From: Tatlockia sp.
GTDB lineage: Bacteria; Pseudomonadota; Gammaproteobacteria; Legionellales; Legionellaceae
Direction of reading: 5' to 3'
Assembly: GCA_013697725.1 (NCBI GenBank)
Contig: JACCWI010000058.1
Span: 1 to 64,000 of the forward strand
DNA length: 64,000 nt
Shown in pieces: positions 19,731-28,615 of the stretch; position 1 is the first letter of the stretch; every line of letters begins with the position of its first letter. The notes beneath the pieces were generated by a model, which saw only the letters and a program-made list of their open reading frames with translations, made no database searches and was not told where the DNA came from. The translations under genes and the position numbers were made by a program.

Positions 19731-21101
19731 TTAAATGGATTTAAGATCTTGTTCGTTTAGAATTTTTTCTGCACTTCCAAAAAGATAGTTTCGCTTATCA
19801 ATGCGCAGGTAAATTAGTTCCTCTTCTTGGCCAATCACAGCATCTTTCACGCCCTTGAGTGTTTTTAAACCTGAGATTAAATCCATTTTGTTTATTAAAG
19901 GTTGTGTGTAACTTATAATAAGGGTAGAGAAATAAGCCTCTGGTTTCATGGCAAGAGCAAGTATAAGCCACAGCAGGCTTAATATTCCATTGCAAATAAA
20001 AATTCCTGTGCTCCCAGAGAATTGATAAAGTAGACCCGCAGTACTACCGCCCGCAAAAATCCCTAGAAATTGACAACTGGAATAAACGCCCATAGCCGTA
20101 CCTTTTGAAGCTAAAGGCGCTTGCTTGGAAACGAGAGAAGGGAGTGTGGCTTCGAGAATATTGAAAGCAGTAAAATAGAAAAACATCAATGCACAAAGGC
20201 TTAGCCAATGATGCCCTACCCAGGCTAATAACCACTGACTAAGGCAAGTTAGCACTACCGACATTAAAAAAACTGATTTCATCCTTCGTTTTTTTTCTGC
20301 CATGATAATAAATGGAATCATTAGTACAAAGGAAAAAAGCATCAGTGGTAGATAAAAATGCCATTGTTGCGTTAAATTGCTTAATTTAATTTGTTCCTGT
20401 AACAGTATTGGAATAATAAAAAAAGTGGCAGTTAAAATAAAATGTTGAAGAAAAATGCCTGCATTTAATCGTTGTAAATGCTTATTCCTTATAACGTCTT
20501 TAAACAAAGAAGGATTCGCTTCGCTGTCAAGATGAAAACATTCTTTTTTGGGAGTTGAAATCAAAGTGTGCAATAAAACCAGGCCAACCAAAGCTAAAAA
20601 AGTGCTTAAATAAAAAATACCCGCTAAACCGTAGCTACTTGTTAAAGCCGGACTGATCACCATTGCAAGACCAAAAGATAAGCCAATAGTCATACCAATC
20701 ACTGCCATCGCTTGGGTACGTTGTTCGTCTAAGGTAAGATCGGCAAGTAAAGCAATTAAAACAGAACCAATTGCGCCCGTACCTTGGAGTGTGCGAGCAA
20801 AAATCATCATATAAATTGAATGACTGTGTGCGCCAAGTAAACTGCCAAGAGCAAAAATGACTAAACCAATTGTAAGAATGGGTTTTCTGCCGAATCGGTC
20901 TGATAACATGCCAAAGGGCATTTGCAAAATACCTTGGCTTAATCCATAACTTCCAAGTGCCAAACCAATAAGCGCCGGCGTGGCTCCCTGGAGCTCAGTT
21001 GCAAAAATAGTAAATACTGGAATTAACATAAATAATCCCAGCATACGAAATGAAAAAATGGCTGCAATTGGAAAGACGCTGTTAGACCAAGAACGATTCA
21101 T
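19731..21101 (-). CDS. MFS transporter, YajR-like, with C-terminal YAM-type domain
   Basis: 456 residues, close to the 454 of E. coli YajR. Twelve hydrophobic helices fill residues 10-395. MFS motif A appears as GMLSDRFGRKP, and RTLQGTGAIGS matches the antiporter helix-4 region. After the last helix, residues about 395-456 form a soluble domain (LISGLKTLKGVKDAVIGQEE...) like the YAM domain of YajR. The transported substrate is unknown; drug or proton-coupled efflux is the usual guess. SSB follows 123 bases downstream. Confidence 0.85.
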   Translation of the reverse strand: MNRSWSNSVFPIAAIFSFRMLGLFMLIPVFTIFATELQGATPALIGLALGSYGLSQGILQMPFGMLSDRFGRKPILTIGLVIFALGSLLGAHSHSIYMMIFARTLQGTGAIGSVLIALLADLTLDEQRTQAMAVIGMTIGLSFGLAMVISPALTSSYGLAGIFYLSTFLALVGLVLLHTLISTPKKECFHLDSEANPSLFKDVIRNKHLQRLNAGIFLQHFILTATFFIIPILLQEQIKLSNLTQQWHFYLPLMLFSFVLMIPFIIMAEKKRRMKSVFLMSVVLTCLSQWLLAWVGHHWLSLCALMFFYFTAFNILEATLPSLVSKQAPLASKGTAMGVYSSCQFLGIFAGGSTAGLLYQFSGSTGIFICNGILSLLWLILALAMKPEAYFSTLIISYTQPLINKMDLISGLKTLKGVKDAVIGQEEELIYLRIDKRNYLFGSAEKILNEQDLKSI

Positions 21102-21274
21102 TAAAAATAAGGTACCTCGTGAGGGCTGTCCAAATGATACAAGTTAGAAGCGTTGAAACAGTTCCAAGGCTTTACTCTTTTTTTGAAAACCTATTATAGG
21201 TTTCATACCGGGTTAAGTGTGGGAAAAGCAGGAATTTTCAACCCAAGCCAAAGAAATGTCAACAACCATCATTA

Positions 21275-21303
21275 TTGACAGAAAAAACAATTCGCTGTAA
21301 TTT
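21275..21303 (+). promoter_or_regulatory. Sigma-70-type promoter upstream of the fabL-like gene
   Basis: TTGACA (21275-21280), 17-base spacer, TAATTT (21298-21303), about 100 bases before the reductase start. It lies in the 300-base divergent gap between the MFS gene and the fatty-acid cluster. The rest of the gap shows no gene. Confidence 0.55.
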
Positions 21304-21401
21304 GAAGTATTTTTTAGCGAAGCATTGTCTTAAGCTTAAATTAGTAGTCTCTTTTCCTTTCGTTTCTGAAAAGAAGAGTAGCAAGTTTGGAGAATTATTC
21401 A

Positions 21402-22157
21402 ATGGCAGAGCAATTTGCTAATAAAGTAGCCTTAATTACAGGCGGTGCCCGAGGGATCGGCAAAGCAACCGCACTAAAATTAGCTAAATCTGGTTGTAAT
21501 ATTGCGATTGTCTATTATAACAGCTCAGATGAGGCTCAAGACTTGGTAGGAGAAATTGAGAAGTTGGGTCTAAAGGCATTAGCAATACAAGCAAATGTTG
21601 CTGATCTGCAATCTGTGAAAGACATGTTTTCGATCTTCCGTGAGCATTTTCAAAGCCTTGATTTCCTAATCTCGAATGCAGCTAGTGGAGTATTAAAGCC
21701 CGCTTTAAAGATGAGTACCAAGCATTGGCGCTGGTGTATGGAAACTAATGCTTTGGCCTTGAATCATTTAGTCTCAATGGGTTTGGAGCTAATGAATAAA
21801 GGCGGCAGAGTAATTGCTTTGTCAAGTTTGGGGGCACATCGTGCTATTCCAAATTATGCCTTTATTGGCGCATCAAAAGCAGCTCTTGAAGCGCTAGTTA
21901 GATCTCTAAGCCTGGAGCTCGCAGAGTATGGAATTACAGCCAATACCATTTCAGCCGGAGTAGTAGACACCGATGCGCTTAAACATTTCCCTAATCGTGA
22001 GCAGCTTCTTGATGAGTATCAAGCCCATTCTTTAGCTGGGAGACCTTTAACGCCTGAAGATGTTGCCAATACGATTTGGTTATTGTGTTTACCTGAGGCT
22101 CAAATGATCAATGGTCATACCCTTTTTGTGGATGCAGGCTATAGTATTGTCGGTTAA
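21402..22157 (+). CDS. fabL: Enoyl-ACP reductase of the FabL type (SDR family)
   Basis: 251 residues. The Rossmann motif TGGARGIGKA, the NAASGVLKP segment and the sequence DTDALKHFPNREQLL closely match Bacillus FabL, an NADPH-dependent short-chain enoyl-ACP reductase distinct from FabI. Catalytic Ser/Tyr/Lys candidates lie in SSLGAHRAIPNYAFIGASKA. The start is the ATG preceded by GGAG; a TTG five codons earlier overlaps that site. The gene sits 171 bases before the acyl carrier protein, in line with the reductive step of a dedicated fatty-acid elongation pathway. Confidence 0.85.
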   Translation: MAEQFANKVALITGGARGIGKATALKLAKSGCNIAIVYYNSSDEAQDLVGEIEKLGLKALAIQANVADLQSVKDMFSIFREHFQSLDFLISNAASGVLKPALKMSTKHWRWCMETNALALNHLVSMGLELMNKGGRVIALSSLGAHRAIPNYAFIGASKAALEALVRSLSLELAEYGITANTISAGVVDTDALKHFPNREQLLDEYQAHSLAGRPLTPEDVANTIWLLCLPEAQMINGHTLFVDAGYSIVG

Positions 22158-22280
22158 ATGCAAATTAAAGTGCATTAATACAGGCTTTTATAACTTAAAA
22201 ATTGCTTAAAACTGAAAAAGTAGATACTTAACTGTGGTTGTTTATCTTTATCTTTCAGTCTGGTTGCCTATTAAAATTCT

Positions 22281-22290
22281 GTGATATAAT
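22281..22290 (+). promoter_or_regulatory. Extended -10 promoter before the acyl carrier protein
   Basis: GTGATATAAT contains TGA-TATAAT, a full extended -10 element, 39 bases before the ATG. TTGCCT at 22264-22269 is a -35 candidate at a short 15-base spacing. It suggests the ACP-to-acyltransferase genes can be transcribed apart from fabL. Confidence 0.55.
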
Positions 22291-22328
22291 CCGGGATTTT
22301 GTGAACGTGCTGAATTAGAGGATAAAAC

Positions 22329-22742
22329 ATGAATGTAGATAGCATTTACCCTAAGGTGCAGAAAATCATCGCTGATGTGTTGGTTATTGACGAAGAAGAA
22401 GTGTCACTAAATAGTCGTTTAATCAGTGATTTAGGTGCTGAATCTATCGATTTTCTTGATTTGGTTTTTCAGCTGGAAAAAGAATTTGCTATTAAAATCC
22501 CACGTGGGCAGTTGGAAAAAAATGCTCGTGGCGATTTAGCTGAAGACGAATTTGAAAAAAGTGGAGTTTTGACGGCCAAAGGTTTGGAAGCGCTTAAAAA
22601 TTATTTGAGTGAAGTTCCTGAAGGCCAATTCAAAGCAAATATGAAGGTCAATGAAATCCCTCTATTATTTACTGTTGAAACTTTTTGTAAGCTCATTGTT
22701 AACGCGCTTAACGAAAAAAAGAATTGTGAAACGCTTGCCTAA
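22329..22742 (+). CDS. Long acyl carrier protein, AcpXL-like
   Basis: 137 residues, longer than the 77 of the housekeeping ACP. The phosphopantetheine site is DLGAESIDFLDL with Ser39, followed by LEKEFAIKIP. The insert after residue 60 and the C-terminal extension resemble the specialised ACP that carries very-long-chain acyl groups for lipid A in rhizobia. It overlaps the next gene by one base (TAATG). Its likely role is carrying the growing very-long-chain acyl chain to the acyltransferase encoded at the end of the cluster. Confidence 0.8.
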   Translation: MNVDSIYPKVQKIIADVLVIDEEEVSLNSRLISDLGAESIDFLDLVFQLEKEFAIKIPRGQLEKNARGDLAEDEFEKSGVLTAKGLEALKNYLSEVPEGQFKANMKVNEIPLLFTVETFCKLIVNALNEKKNCETLA

Positions 22743-23626
22743 TGCGTTTTTTATTCGTAGATAGAATTTTGCAGTTAGTTCCCGGCAAATTGGCGCGAGG
22801 GATAAAGCATATCACAAGAGAGGATGCCTATCTTTGCCCTGATGAAAGAGGCCGCCTTTGCTTTGTTCCTTCTTTGATTGGAGAAACGCTCGGGCAATTG
22901 GCTGCTTGGTCGGTAATGGCCGCTAACGATTTCAGTTTAAGACCAGTCGCAGGCGTGGTAGCTAGTGCTCGCTTGCATCGCCCCGCTTATTTAGGTGAAA
23001 CCTTGTTGCTTGAATCTGTGATTGAATCACTCGACGAGCATGCTGTGCAATATAATAGTGTTGCAAGAGTAGGCAGGGAGCTAATATTTACCATTGAGGG
23101 TGCTTTGGGACCTTTGTTGCCAATGGAACACTTCATAGATTCGCAACTAATTCATAATCAATTTAAAGAAATCAACCGACCCGGCGATTGGCCGCAATCC
23201 ACGCCTATAAGTTCAGAGTTAGAGCTAGGTACAAATGCTCTAAGAGCGCCGTTAATGTTATTTGATCGAATTTTAGATTCACAACCTGGTATTAGCCTGG
23301 CCGCGCAAAAATGCATAAGCCGAGCAGCTGGGTATTTTCCTGATCATTTTCCAAGAAAACCTGTTTTACCTTTAACTGTTTTACTCGAATCCAAGCTTAA
23401 TTTAGCCGCTGAGTTTGTTGCTAGAGCAGATTACGCTCAAACCTATAAAGTTACAGAATTACGAAAAATTAAAATGAGTGAATTTGTCTATCCCGGGGAT
23501 ATTCTTAATTGCCAGATCAAAGTGAAACAACAAGATGAGCAGCAATTAGTTCTTACTTATCGTAGCGAAGTCGATGGCAAGCGGGTTTGTGTTTTAGAAT
23601 TAGTGATGACTGCTAAAGGTGGCTGA
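22742..23626 (+). CDS. Double-hotdog 3-hydroxyacyl-ACP dehydratase, FabZ-like
   Basis: 294 residues made of two hotdog halves. The first half (about 1-130) has FVPSLIGETLGQLAAW, with a glutamate in the position of the FabA/FabZ acid. The second (about 165-290) has YFPDHFPRKPVLPLTVLLES, the FabZ-type FPxHFPxxPxxP motif with the catalytic-type histidine. It would dehydrate 3-hydroxyacyl-ACP in the elongation cycle, between the ketosynthases and the FabL-like reductase. It is fused in tandem, unlike the 150-residue FabZ. Its end overlaps the start region of the ketosynthase. Confidence 0.75.
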   Translation: MRFLFVDRILQLVPGKLARGIKHITREDAYLCPDERGRLCFVPSLIGETLGQLAAWSVMAANDFSLRPVAGVVASARLHRPAYLGETLLLESVIESLDEHAVQYNSVARVGRELIFTIEGALGPLLPMEHFIDSQLIHNQFKEINRPGDWPQSTPISSELELGTNALRAPLMLFDRILDSQPGISLAAQKCISRAAGYFPDHFPRKPVLPLTVLLESKLNLAAEFVARADYAQTYKVTELRKIKMSEFVYPGDILNCQIKVKQQDEQQLVLTYRSEVDGKRVCVLELVMTAKGG

Positions 23627-23627
23627 A

Positions 23628-24929
23628 ATGAATAAAAGACGGGTAGCAATTACTGGCATTGGCGCGGTAACACCTTTAGGTCATGATGTACAATCAACCT
23701 GGCGCAATTTACTTGCGGGTCAATCAGGAATCGATACCATTAAGCATTTTGACGCCAGTGCTTTCCCTACTACGATTGCTGCTGAGGTTAAGCAATTTCA
23801 GCCTCATCCCGACGCCATTCGCGGAAAACATAATCGATTTTCCATGGACTTTACCCAATACGCCCTTGATGCGGCTTACCAAGCCTTTAATGATGCCAAT
23901 ATTAGGCCGACCAAAGAAACAGCGAAACGCTGGGGCGTGGTTGCAGGTAGCGGTATGATGACCGCAGAGTTTTCTTATTTACATCGATTTCAACAACTTT
24001 GTGCAACTGATGGCATCCCTGATTGGCAACGTTTACAAGAAAACACCCATAAATATTTTAATTTGGCTGATTTTGGTAAAACTACCTCCAATTCTGGCTT
24101 GTCTCTTTTAGTGCAACAAAATGGCATTGAAGGTTATGCAAGTTCAGTGCATACGGCTTGTGCTTCAGGGGGACAGGCATTAGGATTGGCTATGCAGGTA
24201 ATTAGACGGGGCGAAGCGGATTTCATGCTAGCCGGTGGGTTTGATTCGATGATTAATCCCTTGGGCCTATCCAGTTTTTGTCTTTTAGGCGCTTTATCAA
24301 CTTATAACGATACGCCAACTACTGCATCAAGGCCCTTTGATAGAACCCGCAATGGCTTTGTTTTGGGGGAGGGGGCAGCTTTCTTAATTCTTGAGGAATG
24401 GTCAAAGGCTAAAGCGCGTGGTGCAAGAATTTACGCAGAATTAGCAGGTGAAGGCAATTCATTGAGTTCCTATCGTATCACCGATTCTCATCCGAATGGT
24501 GATGGTGCTCTTCAAGCAATACAAGGCGCTTTAAACGATGCCGGAGTTAAAGCCAGAGATGTGGATTATATCAACGCTCATGGCACCTCAACCCAAATGA
24601 ATGACCTAAGTGAAACCAATGCTATCAAAGCAGTTTTTGCTGAACGTGCAAAGCAGATTCCTGTCAGTTCCACCAAAAGTCAAACAGGACACTTGATAGC
24701 TGCAGCCGGTGCTCTTGAAGCGGTTTTATCAGTAATGTCAATTAAAGAAGGGCAGATACCTAAAACTGCTAATTTGGCTACTGCTGATCCCGATTGTGAT
24801 TTGGATTATGTTACCGAAGGCTGGCGTGAAAAATCCTTAGGAGTTGTCTTATCGAACTCCTTTGGTTTTGGTGGATCTAATAGCTGCTTACTGTTTAAGC
24901 ATCCAGATTTTGAAGGAGTGGATGGATGA
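23628..24929 (+). CDS. Beta-ketoacyl-ACP synthase II-like ketosynthase
   Basis: 433 residues, full thiolase fold. The catalytic triad is intact: Cys178 in HTACASGGQ, His318 in NAHGTSTQMND and His355 in KSQTGHLIAAAGALEAV. The conserved FGFGGSN loop lies near the C-terminus. It condenses malonyl-ACP with acyl-ACP, here probably in very-long-chain elongation. The ATG at 23628 follows AAAGGTGG by 5 bases; a GTG at 23619 lies inside that site. It overlaps the following ketosynthase-like gene by 4 bases. Confidence 0.9.
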   Translation: MNKRRVAITGIGAVTPLGHDVQSTWRNLLAGQSGIDTIKHFDASAFPTTIAAEVKQFQPHPDAIRGKHNRFSMDFTQYALDAAYQAFNDANIRPTKETAKRWGVVAGSGMMTAEFSYLHRFQQLCATDGIPDWQRLQENTHKYFNLADFGKTTSNSGLSLLVQQNGIEGYASSVHTACASGGQALGLAMQVIRRGEADFMLAGGFDSMINPLGLSSFCLLGALSTYNDTPTTASRPFDRTRNGFVLGEGAAFLILEEWSKAKARGARIYAELAGEGNSLSSYRITDSHPNGDGALQAIQGALNDAGVKARDVDYINAHGTSTQMNDLSETNAIKAVFAERAKQIPVSSTKSQTGHLIAAAGALEAVLSVMSIKEGQIPKTANLATADPDCDLDYVTEGWREKSLGVVLSNSFGFGGSNSCLLFKHPDFEGVDG

Positions 24930-26200
24930 GCAATAGTAATCGTGTTTTTATCACTGGCTTAAGTGCGCTAACCGCTACAGGTGAAACTGCCGATCTGACA
25001 TGGAACGCAGTTTCAGCAGGTGAATCAGGTATTGCTGAAATTAAGCAATGGGATCTTTCATCCTGGTCACACCGTTTAGCGGGGGAGCTTAAAAATTTTC
25101 AGCCAGCAAAAATGCTCCCAGACCGCAAATTAATAAAGGTAATCTCTCGTCAAGATGCGATGGGAATAAATGCCGCGATTCAAGCTGTCAACCACAGCCA
25201 GGTTCTCAATTATCGAGACGGTTTAGAAGATAGTAGTGCCTTTAATGACCTGACGGCAGTATATGTAGGGTCGCCGGGAAATAAATATTTTCAACAAAAT
25301 GATTTTTTGCCTCTTCTTTCGAAGGTTGGAGGCGATATGAAAAAATTTGCTGAAAATTTATTTGCAGAAGTTCATCCTACCTGGTTGTTACGTATCCTGC
25401 CCAATAACGTATTGGCTTATACAGGTATTCATTGTGGTTTTAAAGGCCCAAATCATAACATTACCAATCACGCAGTAAGCGGTACTCAAGCCTTGATTGA
25501 AGCCTATCATGCTATTAAACAAGGGCAAGCGGAGCGGGCAGTAGTTGTAGCCTATGATATGATTGAGCCTCAAGGTCTTTTTTATTATGAGAAAATTGGA
25601 GTGCTCAGCGCTCGTCACCTAAAGCCTTTTGATAAAGAACATGATGGTACTATTTTAGCAGATGGCGCGGCAGCGATGGTGCTTGAGAGTGAAGCCAGCG
25701 CTCGTGCTCGCTCAGCTTTCTGTTATGGTGAAATAGCCGGTGGCATTTCAGCCAGTGAAGCTTCCGGTTTGTTTTCAATAGAGGCGCAGGGCGAACAGTT
25801 AGCAGAACTCTTAGCGCTTTCGCTCGAACAACAACAGATTTCCCCAACCGATATTGGTATGCTGATTGCTCATGGCAATGGAAATAGTAAATCAGATAAT
25901 AGTGAAGCTCAGGCGATTAAACGAGTTTTTGGCGACTATAAGGTACCAGTCACCGCATTTAAATGGTCAATGGGCCATACAATTTGCGCCTCTGGAATCA
26001 TAGACGCAGTTTTAGCCACCTATGCCTTTCGTCACCATTGCATTCCAGGTATTGCCAATTTCAAAAATCCAGCCCAAGCTTGTGAAGAATTGAATGTAAG
26101 TTCAGAACACCGTTATCTGGATTCGGGTAAAGCGATAATGATGGTTAATCGCGGTTTTGCGAGCATTAATTCTTGTTTAGTGATTAAAGCCTGTGAATGA
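24926..26200 (+). CDS. Ketosynthase-like protein lacking the active-site cysteine (chain-length-factor-like)
   Basis: 424 residues with a complete ketosynthase fold. The nucleophile is missing: aligned with TACASG of the upstream enzyme, this protein reads NHAVSG, so the Cys position is Ala183. The two histidines are kept (LIAHGNGNS and WSMGHTICASG). Loss of Cys with retention of the His pair is the pattern of chain-length factors that pair with an active ketosynthase. Being translationally linked to an active ketosynthase (4-base overlap), it probably forms a heterodimer that sets acyl length. The partner role is inference. Confidence 0.8.
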   Translation: MSNSNRVFITGLSALTATGETADLTWNAVSAGESGIAEIKQWDLSSWSHRLAGELKNFQPAKMLPDRKLIKVISRQDAMGINAAIQAVNHSQVLNYRDGLEDSSAFNDLTAVYVGSPGNKYFQQNDFLPLLSKVGGDMKKFAENLFAEVHPTWLLRILPNNVLAYTGIHCGFKGPNHNITNHAVSGTQALIEAYHAIKQGQAERAVVVAYDMIEPQGLFYYEKIGVLSARHLKPFDKEHDGTILADGAAAMVLESEASARARSAFCYGEIAGGISASEASGLFSIEAQGEQLAELLALSLEQQQISPTDIGMLIAHGNGNSKSDNSEAQAIKRVFGDYKVPVTAFKWSMGHTICASGIIDAVLATYAFRHHCIPGIANFKNPAQACEELNVSSEHRYLDSGKAIMMVNRGFASINSCLVIKACE

Positions 26201-27041
26201 GCTAAAGAACAAAATCAAGCAATTAGATATCACCTTGGCAGGACGGTTTCTAAATCGATTTATACCTTATCGTCGTGCCATAATTAAGGCTAATATTAAT
26301 CAGGTTTTTGGCGACCAGTTAAATCATGATGAAAAAAATCGCCTGATAAAGGCTTTTTACTCGCATTTAGCCACCTCAATTCGAGAAGGCTTTCAACTTA
26401 GGTTTATGACTGAAAAGAAGCTCTGCGAACAGGTTGAAGTCCGTGGTATTGAATACATGTTGCAGACCGTGGCTAAAAATAAAGGGGTTCTGGTTCTGAC
26501 AGGTCATTTTGGAAATTGGGAGTTTGCCCCAATTGGGGGAGTTCTTAATTTTAAACAATTTCAAGGCCAATTTCATTTTATTCGCCGTACCATTGGCTCC
26601 AAACAAATCGAGAAGATTTTATTTCGCCGTTATTATCAGGCTGGTTTAAATATTATTCCTAAGAAAAATTCCTTGCAGCAAGTTTGTGATGCCTTGGATC
26701 AAAATCACGCGGTTATTTTTGTTATGGATCAGCATGCCTCTTTGGTAAACAGAGATGGAGTTGCGGTTGAATTTTTTGGAAAAAAAGCAGGAACTTACCG
26801 CTCTTTAGCAAGCCTTTCCTGTAACACCGGTGTTCCAGTGGTACCGGCAGCTAGTTTTCGTTTACCCGATGGTCGACATGTCCTCGAATTTTTCAAACCA
26901 CTAGAGTGGCAGGAATACGAAACACGAAAAGAGTCAATTTATCAAAATACGCTTCGCTATAATCAAGCTCTCGAGGCTATGGTTTTAGCGCATCCTGAGC
27001 AATGGCTTTGGCTACATAAGCGTTGGAAATTAAAGGACTAG
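26193..27041 (+). CDS. Lipid A acyltransferase, LpxL/LpxXL family
   Basis: 282 residues, LPLAT fold. The catalytic H-X4-E motif is GHFGNWE (His105, Glu110), followed by HFIRRTIGSKQIEK and FVMDQHAS. The C-terminus has LAHPEQWLWLHKRWK, typical of HtrB/LpxL. It starts at GTG 26193 overlapping the previous gene by 8 bases. Placed last in an ACP/dehydratase/ketosynthase cluster, it parallels LpxXL, which moves a very-long-chain acyl group from AcpXL onto lipid A. Legionella lipid A is known to contain such long chains. Acts at the inner membrane. Confidence 0.85.
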   Translation: MNELKNKIKQLDITLAGRFLNRFIPYRRAIIKANINQVFGDQLNHDEKNRLIKAFYSHLATSIREGFQLRFMTEKKLCEQVEVRGIEYMLQTVAKNKGVLVLTGHFGNWEFAPIGGVLNFKQFQGQFHFIRRTIGSKQIEKILFRRYYQAGLNIIPKKNSLQQVCDALDQNHAVIFVMDQHASLVNRDGVAVEFFGKKAGTYRSLASLSCNTGVPVVPAASFRLPDGRHVLEFFKPLEWQEYETRKESIYQNTLRYNQALEAMVLAHPEQWLWLHKRWKLKD

Positions 27042-27159
27042 AGTTTGAGGTGCAGCAAGCCACGTGGAAAACTAATTGAGCACCTATTTCATTGAAAATA
27101 AAAATTTTTTCTAATGATATCAAATAATATTCACTTGCCAGGTTTGTCCTCACCTTGGA

Positions 27160-27212
27160 AAAAAACAATGCCCAAATAGGCGGCTAATCGCCGCTGTTTT
27201 TCAGGCATTGTT
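27160..27212 (-). terminator. Nested bidirectional terminator between the lipid A cluster and dsbD
   Basis: An outer perfect 9-base stem AACAATGCC (27164-27172) / GGCATTGTT (27204-27212) encloses an inner stem GCGGC (27180-27184) / GCCGC (27190-27194). On the - strand the outer stem is followed by a T run, ending dsbD, whose stop lies just upstream. On the + strand the inner stem is followed by TGTTTTT, which could end the lipid A operon. Confidence 0.8.
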
Positions 27213-27219
27213 CGTTTGA

Positions 27220-28569
27220 TTAGCTCGGGGCTTTGGCCTGAGCTAACAACTTAATCAGGGTCGATTTATTAATTATGCCTACGGCAGTTAGCTGAGAAAG
27301 TTGCTCTCCCTTGGCATTAAAAAATAACATCGTTGGCGTGCCATAAATAGAAAAATAGGTTTTAATCGCTGCAACTTCCGGACTTTTTTCAGAGATTTCA
27401 ACACGCAGTGGCAACATGTTGTCCAGAGCTTTAAAAACCTCAGCTTGATTAAACACTTTGGCATCCATTTCTTGGCAATCACTGCACCAACTGGCTGAAA
27501 ACTCTAAAAAAACAGCCCTGTTATCTATTCGAGCTTTTGCCAATTCCTGTTGTATTCTTTTAAGTGAATCAACTTCAATAAAAGGCAATAATTTTTGCTG
27601 TATAGCCGGTAACTCGGTGGGAGCAGTTAACGTTTTGAAGACTAATAAAGAGCCTGCAATTAGCGCAAATAAGCCTAAGAGTTGAAAAAAACGACTTGAG
27701 CGCTTAGAGGCTGAAGTCATAATACCCAAAGAAAAACTGGCAATGATTAACCACGTTCCCCAAAGCAAATTCGTCATAAAGGTTGATAAAAGCCTGCCTA
27801 ACATCCAAATGGCAAGTGCAAGCATCATGAAGCCAAAGAGTTGCTTGATTTTAATCATCCAGTTACCCGTTTTTGGCAACATCGACCCATAGCCCGCGCC
27901 GACTAAAATTAAAGGCATGCCCATGCCAAGTGACATCACAAATAATATTAGTCCGCCAGTCAATGCATCACCTTTTTGACCAATATAGGTTAAAACGCCA
28001 ATTAAAGGAGCTGTAACACAAGGAGAGACTACTAAGGTTGATAGTATTCCCATCATCGCTGCTGAGAGTACATTTGGTTTGGTATTGTTGGGTTTAAACT
28101 TGGATAATTTAGCATTAAGTTTAAGTGGGAGGCTTAATTCAAATAGCCCAAACATGGATAAAGCCATTACCACAAATAAAAAACTAAAACCTATAATTAC
28201 TCCAGGTCGTTGCATCTGTGTTTGTATTGTGGAACCCATAAACCCTGCCAACACGCCAACAGTAGCATAAGTTAATGCCATCCCGCCCACATAAGCTAGA
28301 GATATGTTTAGGGCTTTGCGTGTAGATAACGAGTCTTGGCCAATAATGATTCCCGATAAAATTGGGACCATTGGCAGAACACAAGGTGTAAACGCTAATA
28401 AAATACCCACGCCAAAAAAAGCCGCTAAATACACAAGGGCATTGTTGTGCTGGATAAAGCCCGCAATTAACTCAGGGTTTGAACTCTCAAATCCCAGGGA
28501 AAAAGCCCAGGAAACCTGACTGATAAGCATAAGCGATATCAAGCCTGAAAAACGTTTGATGTAATTCAT
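27220..28569 (-). CDS. dsbD: Thiol:disulfide interchange protein DsbD, short form without alpha domain
   Basis: 449 residues; canonical DsbD has about 550. After an N-terminal hydrophobic stretch, eight membrane helices hold the electron-relay cysteines in FTPCVLPMVP and SPCVTAPL. The C-terminal periplasmic gamma domain is thioredoxin-like with SASWCSDCQ (C-X2-C). The N-terminal immunoglobulin-like alpha domain that normally passes electrons to DsbC or CcmG is missing. Electrons would flow from cytoplasmic thioredoxin to periplasmic targets via the gamma domain. A small two-cysteine membrane protein gene lies 46 bases upstream on the same strand. Confidence 0.9.
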   Translation of the reverse strand: MNYIKRFSGLISLMLISQVSWAFSLGFESSNPELIAGFIQHNNALVYLAAFFGVGILLAFTPCVLPMVPILSGIIIGQDSLSTRKALNISLAYVGGMALTYATVGVLAGFMGSTIQTQMQRPGVIIGFSFLFVVMALSMFGLFELSLPLKLNAKLSKFKPNNTKPNVLSAAMMGILSTLVVSPCVTAPLIGVLTYIGQKGDALTGGLILFVMSLGMGMPLILVGAGYGSMLPKTGNWMIKIKQLFGFMMLALAIWMLGRLLSTFMTNLLWGTWLIIASFSLGIMTSASKRSSRFFQLLGLFALIAGSLLVFKTLTAPTELPAIQQKLLPFIEVDSLKRIQQELAKARIDNRAVFLEFSASWCSDCQEMDAKVFNQAEVFKALDNMLPLRVEISEKSPEVAAIKTYFSIYGTPTMLFFNAKGEQLSQLTAVGIINKSTLIKLLAQAKAPS

Positions 28570-28615
28570 TTTTAATCCTTAATAATTAATAAAATTTAAA
28601 AAAATGTTTTGATTA

